A stretch of DNA of 64,000 bases from Fibrella arboris (GTDB lineage Bacteria > Bacteroidota > Bacteroidia > Cytophagales > Spirosomataceae): NCBI RefSeq assembly GCF_041321095.1, contig NZ_JBGGWE010000001.1, positions 310,001-374,000 of the forward strand. The letters are read 5' to 3'. Within the stretch, counting starts at the first letter, position 1, and the number at the start of each line of letters is the position of its first letter. Below, piece after piece: positions 8,450 to 15,437 of this stretch. The notes under the pieces were generated by a model. It searched no databases, was not told the DNA's origin, and saw only the letters and a list, made by a program, of their open reading frames with translations. A program made the position numbers and the translations under genes.

Positions 8450-8810
8450 ATCGATTGAACGACGTCGGTTGTTATGATTGCGATGTTCTCTTTTCCGTAA
8501 TCTGAAAACAGGCTTCTCCGTTCTGGTTCTAGCTGATTTCTTAGGAAAGTACAAAACTACGGAAGGTCAGCCAGAAAGGCTAACCGTTGCTTTAATAGAT
8601 GTGGCGAATAGAGCCGGGTACGCTGCTGTTCGCTGCTGTGTATGAGCAACGTACCGGATGCGGTGCTGTTTTCACCCTCTGCTCACAGTCGCATCAGGGC
8701 CACGTAGGTTTCCAGGCGCAGGTTTTCGGCGTGCTGGTTGTTGTTATGGCCGGGCTTCTTCTGAAATCCCTTTTATGTTTATTTTGTTACCTGTCAAAAC
8801 GTACTGTACT
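8450..8810. other. Intergenic stretch between ahcY and a TA cassette, with a peptidase-gene remnant
   Basis: About 360 bp without an intact gene. It holds the ahcY promoter region, then a GC-rich stretch with one GTACGT word (8648), then a degenerate copy of the 3' end of the M20 peptidase gene (8683-8751, separate entry). The remainder becomes AT-rich just before the antitoxin start at 8811. Confidence 0.6.
8683..8751 (-). pseudogene. Remnant copy of the 3' end of an M20 dipeptidase gene
   Basis: On the minus strand this reads GHNNNQHAEN, LRL, ETYVALMRL and a TGA stop. The intact gene at 9468-11003 ends NHDNNQHAEN, ENLRLQNLWDGL, ETYVALMRL. The remnant lacks an internal block of about 12 residues, has several base changes and has no upstream part. 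The two similar ends flank the toxin-antitoxin pair at 8811-9436 as direct repeats. Either the cassette arrived together with a foreign peptidase tail, or a tandem copy was lost. Confidence 0.75.
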
Positions 8811-9014
8811 ATGGTTCATCCACCGCTCACCAACGTGCAAGCTGAATTGTTGAAGCTCTTTTCACGCCAAATACCCGACGAGGATCTGGAAGAGCTTCGA
8901 CACGTTATGGCTGCTTTTTTATTGGAGAAAGCCCGCCAACGGGCCGATGCCGTCTGGGAGCGGAAAGGGTATTCTGATGAGACAATCAATGAGTTACTAA
9001 GCGGTGATGCCTGA
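8811..9014 (+). CDS. Antitoxin of a PIN-type toxin-antitoxin pair
   Basis: A 67-residue protein starting MVHPPLTNVQAELLKLFSRQ and ending WERKGYSDETINELLSG. It has the layout of small Bacteroidota/cyanobacterial antitoxins partnered with PIN toxins: an N-terminal helix of the LxxxQ.ELLKL type, a helical middle, and a WxxKGW/Y-like tail. The ATG at 8811 was preferred to an upstream start because the added residues look non-coding. The stop (9012-9014) overlaps the toxin ATG at 9007, which indicates a coupled pair. It probably neutralises the toxin and represses the operon. Confidence 0.82.
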   Translation: MVHPPLTNVQAELLKLFSRQIPDEDLEELRHVMAAFLLEKARQRADAVWERKGYSDETINELLSGDA

Positions 9015-9436
9015 CCGAATAACCGCCGTTATTGATACCAACATACTACTCGCCGCTCTTCCGAGTCGGTCGCCGTATCGCCTTATTTATAGACGCACTC
9101 ATTGCCGGGGCCTATGAAGCCTACGTATCCACCGACGTGCTGATGGAGTATACCGAAAAGATCGCCCAATTCTTCGACCATGAAGTAGCCGAAGATTTTC
9201 TTGGTGGACTACTGCTACTTCCCCATGTTTATAGGACAGAGATTTATTTTAACCTTGCTCTGATAGAGGCCGACAAAGACGATAATAAGTTTGTCGACTG
9301 CGCTTTTTCGGCCAATGTGCAGTACCTCGTCACGAACGACCGACATTTCAACGTGCTGCGTCAATATGATTTTCCTAAAATCAATCTGATTAGAGCTGAC
9401 GAATTTACCGAGCTGCTTCGTGCTACCATCAGTTGA
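9007..9436 (+). pseudogene. PIN-domain toxin (VapC-like ribonuclease), frameshifted
   Basis: From ATG 9007 the frame starts as a classical PIN domain (MPDRITAVIDTNILLAALPS, with the first catalytic Asp in DTN), then runs out of frame near SPYRLI. The next frame continues with DALIAGAYEAYVSTDVLMEY, the acidic Glu, and KDDNKFVDCAFSANVQYLVT with the remaining acidic residues. Removing one T from the TTT near 9086-9089 restores one continuous protein (SPYRLIIDALIAG). The toxin is therefore probably dead, or the read has one extra T. The antitoxin upstream is intact. Confidence 0.85.
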
Positions 9437-9467
9437 CCTTGACGTAATAGGCTCGCCCGCGTATTCA

Positions 9468-11003
9468 CTACAGCCGCATCAGGGCCACGTAGGTTTCCAG
9501 GCCATCCCAGAGGTTTTGCAGGCGCAGGTTTTCGTTTTCGGCGTGCTGGTTGTTGTCGTGGTTGGCAATCGGCACGGTGATCGTGGGCGTTTTAAGTATC
9601 TGGTCGAACAGATAGAGGGGTAGACTGCCGCCGAGGCTGGGTTGCAGCACAATGTCGCCTTTCACCGTCGATTGCACGGCTTTCACGACCGTCTGGGCAA
9701 TGGGCAGATCCATCCGGGTACGTTGCGCATTATAACCCGACTTGGCTACGATCCGGGCAATACGTGGGTATTTGGCCCGTTCTTCGTCGGTGATGCTTTC
9801 CTGCTGGGTTACGTAATAGCCCTGCGCCACCACATGATCGATCACTTTCTGTACCTGCCGTTTGGCGTCATTGCCCAACACCAGCCGAAGATCAAGCGCG
9901 GCCGTAGCTGAGGTCGGAATGACGTTGGCGGCCAGCTTACCCACATTGGCACTCGCAAACCCGTTGATGTTCAGCGACGGACGCATCAGCAGGTCAGCCA
10001 GTGGTTTACCGCCGCCTTCGGCCACGGTAAAACCCAACTCTTTTTTTAGCTGCTCGTCGACCGGCGGAATCTTGGCCAGCGCCTGTTTTTCCAGATCGGT
10101 CAGTGGCGTCACATCGTCGTAAAACCCCTTGATGAGCACGTTCCCGTCGTCGTCTTTCATGGATGTCAGCAGCCGGGCCAGCATCATGGCGGGGTTGGGT
10201 GCCCAGTTGCCGTAGTGGCCGCTGTGCAAGGGTCGTTTCGAGGCGAATACTTTCAGTTCCAGGTTCACGTCGCCCCGCACGCCGAAGAGCACCTGTTTGC
10301 GCCCCGTCTGGTGCACCGGTCCGTCGCAGATGATCCAGAGATCGCTTTTCAGTTTGTCTTTATGGCGTTCCAGAATCTCGTTCAGGTGCGCCGACCCCGC
10401 CTCTTCTTCGCCTTCAAAAAAGAATTTGAGGTTGGCGGTTGGTTTCATATTTAGCTTCACCAGCGCGTCGTAGGCAGCCAGAATCGCGAAAACGCCCGCT
10501 TTATCGTCTGATGTGCTGCGCCCGTAGAGGCGCCAGTTTGGGTTGATGAAAGCGCCTGTTTTAGGCAGTTCAATGGCCTGTCCCCCGGCATCGAGCGCCG
10601 CGCTATATAAAGCTGGCTCGAAGGGTTTCAGGCCATCGGCCCATTGGTTGGGGTTCACCGGCTGTCCGTCGTAGTGCGCGTAGAAAACGACTGTTTTAGT
10701 GGCACCCGGCACCATCACTTCGCCATAGATAGCAGGTGGAACGCCTTTTGTTGTTCCATCAAGCCGTTGGGGCTCCATACCCCGCCGCTTTAGCATATCG
10801 GCAATGTAATTGGCCGTTCTCTGAATGCCGACAGTATCATAGACCACGTTGGGAATGGCCAGTAACCCCATAAATTCATCGAGCAGTTGCCGTTCGTGTT
10901 GCTGGCGGTAGGTACGTGTCTTCAGCGTCAGCTCGCTCTGGGCATAAGTAGTACTTGCGAGCAGGAGAGCCGGTATGAGGAGGGTAATTCGTTTCATAGA
11001 CAT
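9468..11003 (-). CDS. Secreted M20 family dipeptidase
   Basis: A 511-residue protein with a signal peptide (ITLLIPALLLASTTYA, then Q). Metal-site motifs of M20 peptidases are visible: VVFYAHYDGQPV, GRSTSDDKAGVFA, FFEGEEEAGSAHL, the dimerisation domain with RPLHSGHYGNW, and the C-terminal NHDNNQHAEN. It cleaves dipeptides or acylated amino acids, most likely in the periplasm. It ends the variable region containing the PIN toxin-antitoxin pair. A remnant of a similar gene end lies at 8683-8751. Confidence 0.93.
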   Translation of the reverse strand: MSMKRITLLIPALLLASTTYAQSELTLKTRTYRQQHERQLLDEFMGLLAIPNVVYDTVGIQRTANYIADMLKRRGMEPQRLDGTTKGVPPAIYGEVMVPGATKTVVFYAHYDGQPVNPNQWADGLKPFEPALYSAALDAGGQAIELPKTGAFINPNWRLYGRSTSDDKAGVFAILAAYDALVKLNMKPTANLKFFFEGEEEAGSAHLNEILERHKDKLKSDLWIICDGPVHQTGRKQVLFGVRGDVNLELKVFASKRPLHSGHYGNWAPNPAMMLARLLTSMKDDDGNVLIKGFYDDVTPLTDLEKQALAKIPPVDEQLKKELGFTVAEGGGKPLADLLMRPSLNINGFASANVGKLAANVIPTSATAALDLRLVLGNDAKRQVQKVIDHVVAQGYYVTQQESITDEERAKYPRIARIVAKSGYNAQRTRMDLPIAQTVVKAVQSTVKGDIVLQPSLGGSLPLYLFDQILKTPTITVPIANHDNNQHAENENLRLQNLWDGLETYVALMRL

Positions 11004-11474
11004 AGGGCGCAGGGTACTGCCGTATAAACACCTAAGGTACAGACCGCTTCATTACCAGCCCCGATTTACCAAAAATAGGTGACTGCTTTGGTCAGCCGAA
11101 ACGGCCAAACGCCTTTCCTTTTTTGGACCTTACTCTCGCTCGATACTATGAACACCTCAGCAGAAGCTCACTGCCTGGTGCGGCTGTTCGGCAAAAAACC
11201 GACCGAACTTTTCGAACAGTACCATGCCGAAAACCCGGATGGCGAAGCGCTGTCACACGCCCCCCCCCCGTTGGGCAGTCACCAACGGTCCTTCTGTCCC
11301 ACGCTTTCGGGGCAAGCTCGTCTCAAAAGCCTGGTCCGTAGGGCGTGGGACGTACCTGAACGCGAGCTTGCTGCATCAGCGCCAGTGCCCCACGTGCAGC
11401 AGCAGGCTATTAATCTAAACCGTACAGTGTAGGGGCCGATTGATTCGTTTTAGTTATTGCGATTCGCTCTTATC
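11004..11474. other. Gene-poor 470 bp with a C10 tract; possible decayed short gene
   Basis: No gene can be supported. A plus-strand frame from about ATG 11148 begins plausibly (LVRLFGKKPTELFEQYHAEN) but loses protein-like character after a run of ten C at 11260-11269, and other frames on either side look equally partial. This suggests a decayed or slip-prone short gene. Small stems are present (CCGTTGG...CCAACGG just after the C run; TCCCACGC...GCGTGGGA around 11299-11351). No immunity-like gene for the neighbouring Hcp fusion is seen here. Confidence 0.4.
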
Positions 11475-12581
11475 TCATTCTATTATTCTTATAGACCCCG
11501 TATCACCATTAGACGAATAATTAGAATTTTTCTCGTGAGGATCTACATCTAATTTAAAATGCTTATTCGAATATTTTCGCTCACCCGACCATGACAGTTC
11601 AGCATTATCGAGAAAATTCATCGTTCGTCCAAAATTATAGGTTTCCTGGTAATTAGGTTCGGTCTCGCTATCAATTCGCTTGTTGTCTTTCCTGACTATC
11701 ATCTCAAACTCTCCTCCCACGCCCGAAACCTCATCATCGCATACAAACTTTCTACTATAAGGAGGATCTTCATTGTTTTCAAAATCTTCTTTAGACATGT
11801 GATATTGATTAAATTTTTTAGGAAGCTCTATCCATGTTCTCCCTAAGTTATCTTCGAATTTACCATAACCCATCACTCTTGTTTCCCCTACTTTTCTTAA
11901 TTCTGTCACTTCGTTTCCTACGTTAAATTTATTTCGATTTAGATGATAGTATAAAAACTGCTCTTCATTATAAGGCTCTCCCTTCAATTTAGCATCAATT
12001 ACCCGTTTCACTTCTTTAGGGTCCATCGAATATTGCTTTTGTTCGGGTTTATTTTGGGGTAATTCCGGCACCTGCGCCACGGTCAATTGAGCGCTTTGCG
12101 GGGGTACCTTATGCTCTTGAGTGCGTTTGGCTACCTGAGCTACCTGCTTAGCATAACTCTGTCCTGCGCCGTGGCTTTCTACTGGCCAGTTGTTGTCGTG
12201 GATGATCGTTCCTACGGCTATGCGCTGCGGGCTGATACGTACCTGAATTTGTAGGCTGCCTCCGCCGCCAGCACCGGGTTGGAACCGCATCTGTAACCCC
12301 ACACAGTAAGCACTGAAAAAGGAAATCGTCTTAAGTGTCGTTCTGGGTACGTCCTGCATCAGCACCAGTTGCCCGTCCTGCTGCATGGTAGGCGAAAACA
12401 TCCATTGCATTAGGAAAGGCCGATCAGCGCCGGGTGCCGCCAGTACGCAGTCGATTGTGCCGCCATAGGTTGGCGAGGCAGGTCGACCCAGCGAGTCCGT
12501 ATCCTGGTGAATGGCTAGTGAATAGGTAAGCAACGGGTAACGTACCCCCTGAACATCCAGGAAGGCAGCGAAAGAAGCCAT
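11475..12581 (-). CDS. Hcp/TssD of a Bacteroidota type VI secretion system with a long C-terminal extension
   Basis: Residues 1 to about 135 match the Bacteroidota TssD tube protein: MASFAAFLDVQGVRYPLLTY, IHQDTDSLGRPASPTYGGTI, FLMQWMFSPTMQQDGQLVLM and ending VRISPQRIAVGT. Usual TssD proteins stop near here. This one continues through a Gln/Pro-rich linker (about 150-190) into about 180 charged, hydrophilic residues of unknown fold with many Asn, Lys and Glu. DNA of the extension (about 11475-12060) is clearly more AT-rich than the Hcp part. It therefore looks like an evolved Hcp carrying a cargo or toxin domain. No other type VI gene is in the window. Confidence 0.75.
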   Translation of the reverse strand: MASFAAFLDVQGVRYPLLTYSLAIHQDTDSLGRPASPTYGGTIDCVLAAPGADRPFLMQWMFSPTMQQDGQLVLMQDVPRTTLKTISFFSAYCVGLQMRFQPGAGGGGSLQIQVRISPQRIAVGTIIHDNNWPVESHGAGQSYAKQVAQVAKRTQEHKVPPQSAQLTVAQVPELPQNKPEQKQYSMDPKEVKRVIDAKLKGEPYNEEQFLYYHLNRNKFNVGNEVTELRKVGETRVMGYGKFEDNLGRTWIELPKKFNQYHMSKEDFENNEDPPYSRKFVCDDEVSGVGGEFEMIVRKDNKRIDSETEPNYQETYNFGRTMNFLDNAELSWSGERKYSNKHFKLDVDPHEKNSNYSSNGDTGSIRIIE

Positions 12582-13034
12582 AGAACAGGTGTGGTTAGTC
12601 TAGCGGCGCTGCCCGAGCAACAGCCGTAGCTCTAAAGTACACAGTTCGCACAGCAATTGATAGCGGCGACATGTCGCTCAGATGGCTGTTCATCAGCGAA
12701 TTGACTAAACGGTAAAGTCGGGGAAAAAACCTTTTATCACGCCGATTCAATTTACCACGGCGATTGCCAGGCTGGGTCGGCGTACAGGCTACAGTGTGTT
12801 CAAACAAAGCAGCCCGCCGATTCTTGTCAACTGCAATCTATGCAGCGCATGGTTCGATAACGGCGTTGTCAACGAGTCATATTTGCGGGTGCATTGTATT
12901 CAACCAGTAAGGAATTAGAACATTCGCAGGCAATGAAACAAATTCTGTCGATTTGCATTTTTCCTGGAAGAAGTACCTGTTCTGGCTTTATCCGTTAATC
13001 CGAATTGTACTGCCCTGAGGCAGCCGCTATATGT
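12582..13034. other. 450-bp intergenic region, no supported gene
   Basis: A 70-codon minus-strand frame at 12595-12807 lacks family resemblance and a good start, so I do not call it. The stretch holds the upstream region of the Hcp-like gene and of the MFS pseudogene. I see no repeat, stem or promoter strong enough to list. Confidence 0.4.
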
Positions 13035-14227
13035 ATGAATAAGAATTTGCTGCCGCTGACGATGGGTGGTTTCGGGATTGGAATGACCGAGTTTGTGATG
13101 ATGGGCATTCTCCCCGACCTCGCCCGAACGCTTCATATCTCTATCCCTGTGGCGGGTCACCTCATCTCGGCCTATGCGTTGGGCGTTGTGTTGGGGGCAC
13201 CGCTACTGGTGGCCATGGCGGGCAATTATCCGCCCAAGAAAATTCTGCTGGGGCTGATGGCGCTGTTCACGGTGTTCAACATCCTGTCGGCCTTTGCGCC
13301 TACTTACGAAGTGATGCTGGTGACCCGGCTACTGTCAGGCCTGCCACACGGTGCTTTCTTTGGTGTGGGAGCCGTTGTAGCAAGCCGACTGGCTGGCCCC
13401 GGTAAAGAAGCACGGGCCATCTCGATGATGTTTGCCGGGCTCACCGTCGCCAACATCCTTGGCGTACCCCTGGGTACGTTCATTGGGCATGAGATAAGCT
13501 GGCGCATCACCTTCGTGCTGATCGGCGTGGTGGGACTGGTCACGTTGCTGGGTATCTACAAGCTGCTGCCCGAGATGCCGGTCGTGGGCGAATCGAACCT
13601 GCGTAAAGACCTAAAGTTGTTCACGTATGCTGAACCCTGGCTGATTCTGGGCGTCACGGCCATCGGTACGGGCGGTTTGTTTGCCTGGTTCAGCTACATT
13701 GCCCCCTCCTGACCGAAGTGGCTCATTTCGAGGCGAGCCAGATCACCTGGATTCTGGTGCTGGCGGGTGTCGGCATGGCCGTGGGCAACCTTCTTTCCGG
13801 GCTGGTGGCCGACCGCGTATCTCCTAGTAAAGCCACGATGCTGTTCCTGGCCCTGATGGTCGTCAGCCTGATCGTGGTCTTCTATGTGTCGCCGTTCAAA
13901 TTGCCGCTGCTGGCCATGACGTTCATCACGGGGGCTATCTCGTTTTCGCTTGGGGCGCCCATCCAGATTCTGATGATCCGGGCGGCTAATGGCTCCGAAA
14001 TGCTGGCTTCGTCTGTTACGCAGGCAGGGTTCAATATCGGCAATGCGCTGGGTGCCTTCCTGGGTGGACTGCCCATTGCCGCTGGCCTGGGCTATGCGTC
14101 GCCCCAGTGGGTTGGCGCAGGGCTGGCGTTCGCGGGCCTGTTGCTGGCTGCTGTCGTATACGGGCGTCAGCATGGGGCTCAACCCAATGTGGTCGATGTG
14201 GAGATGCCGGTTGAGGCCATCGGGTAA
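13035..14227 (+). pseudogene. MFS transporter (AraJ-like efflux permease), frameshifted in a C run
   Basis: From ATG 13035 the frame encodes an MFS N-half (MNKNLLPLTMGGFGIGMTEF, RLLSGLPHGAFFGVGAVVAS) and stops at TGA 13710-13712 after WFSYIAPS. The C-half continues in another frame (AHFEASQITWILVLAGVGMA to about 14227). Adding one C to the five at 13702-13706 gives WFSYIAPLLTEVAHFEAS, the expected continuous sequence. The protein would have about 397 residues and 12 membrane helices, as in drug or sugar efflux permeases of the AraJ type. The break is a natural mutation, a slip in the C tract, or a sequencing error. Confidence 0.85.
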
Positions 14228-14389
14228 ACCGGCTTCCGGTCGTTCAGTATTCCAGCCGCTTTCAGGTACGTTCGTCCGTGGTGGCGAACATCCTTACGGT
14301 AGCCGGCCCATTTATCCGGTTTGCCGGTTGATTATGAGCGCGAAATAACTAGCTTCGGCCTGTCACTATCTAAACCAGACTGACCGGCC

Positions 14390-15325
14390 ATGCTCTTTAC
14401 GCCTATCGTACTCGTTCTGATCGCGTTCATCGCGTTCCTGTCTATCGTCATCGTGCAACAGGGTACGGTGGCTGTCATCACTGTCTTTGGCAAATACAAC
14501 CGGGTCCTGACGCCCGGTCTGAATTTCAAGATCCCGTTCATCGAGGTCATTTACCGCAAAATTTCGATTCAGAACCGGTCAGTCGAACTGGCGTTTCAGG
14601 CTATCACGGCCGATCAGGCCAATGTCAATTTCAAGGCGATGCTGGTCTATTCGGTCCTGAATCAGGACGAAGAGACGATCAAGAATGTAGCGTTCAAATT
14701 CATCGATGAGGCTTCATTCATGCAGGCGCTGATCCGTACCATCGAAGGGTCTATCCGTAGTTTTGTGGCTACCAAACGGCAATCAGAGATTCTGGCCCTG
14801 CGCTCCGAGATCATCGAACACGTTAAATTTCAGCTGGATACGCTGCTCGAGAGCTGGGGTTACCACCTGACCGACCTGCAACTCAACGACATTGCGTTTG
14901 ATGAGGTCATTATGCGATCGATGGCGCAGGTAGTGGCCTCGTCGAACCTGAAAGCCGCCGCCGAAAACGAAGGACAGGCGCTGCTGATCACAAAAACCAA
15001 AGCCGCCGAAGCGGAGGGGAACGCCATCAAGATTTCGGCCGAAGCCGAGAAAACGGCGGCGCAGCTTCGTGGGCAGGGTGTGGCGCTGTTCCGCGAAGAA
15101 GTGGCCAAGGGTATGGCCGAATCGGCCAAAGTAATGAGCGAAGCCGACCTGGACGCCTCGCTGATCCTGTTCTCGATCTGGACCGAAGCCGTGAAACACT
15201 TCGCCGAAAACAGCAAAGGAAACGTCATTTTCCTCGACGGCTCAACCGATGGCATGGAGAAAACCATGAAGCAATTGATGGCTATCGAAAAGCTGAACGG
15301 ATCGGCTGACGCAGGTAAGAAATAA
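14390..15325 (+). CDS. SPFH/Band 7 (stomatin-like) membrane protein
   Basis: A 311-residue protein with one N-terminal membrane helix (VLVLIAFIAFLSIVIV), a Band 7 domain (about 25-190: QGTVAVITVFGKYNRVLTPG, then FIEVIYRKISIQNRSVEL), and a long Ala/Glu-rich coiled coil (about 190-260, ENEGQALLITKTKAAEAEGN). Such proteins form oligomeric membrane scaffolds and often guide proteases. No NfeD or protease partner is adjacent. Its stop codon lies at the start of the 50-bp palindrome arm shared with dsbD. Confidence 0.9.
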   Translation: MLFTPIVLVLIAFIAFLSIVIVQQGTVAVITVFGKYNRVLTPGLNFKIPFIEVIYRKISIQNRSVELAFQAITADQANVNFKAMLVYSVLNQDEETIKNVAFKFIDEASFMQALIRTIEGSIRSFVATKRQSEILALRSEIIEHVKFQLDTLLESWGYHLTDLQLNDIAFDEVIMRSMAQVVASSNLKAAAENEGQALLITKTKAAEAEGNAIKISAEAEKTAAQLRGQGVALFREEVAKGMAESAKVMSEADLDASLILFSIWTEAVKHFAENSKGNVIFLDGSTDGMEKTMKQLMAIEKLNGSADAGKK

Positions 15326-15437
15326 GCTTTTGCGAGGTACGTTGCTTCTTACTGTGTATGGCTTCGCGAGCCTGTCGAAGGGCCTAGCTCGCGAAGCCAT
15401 ACACAGTAAGAAGCAACGTACCTCGCAAAAGCTTATT
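15321..15437. repeat. Perfect 50-bp inverted repeat spanning two convergent stop codons
   Basis: Arms 15321-15370 and 15388-15437 are exact reverse complements around a 17-nt centre that holds GTCGAAGGGC. Each arm contains a gene stop codon (SPFH TAA at 15323-15325; DsbD TAA at 15433-15435 on the minus strand) and one copy of GGTACGTT. The inner part GCTTCGCGAG belongs to the repeat family also seen at 33.3, 34.4, 36.8 and 38.4 kb. It should act as a strong terminator in both directions. Confidence 0.95.

Noticed and set aside
8450..8600. SAM or SAH riboswitch upstream of ahcY
   Set aside because: I could not trace the conserved cores or pairings of the known classes.
12595..12807. 70-codon minus-strand frame upstream of the Hcp fusion
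   Set aside because: No recognisable features; I could not support it as an immunity or chaperone gene.
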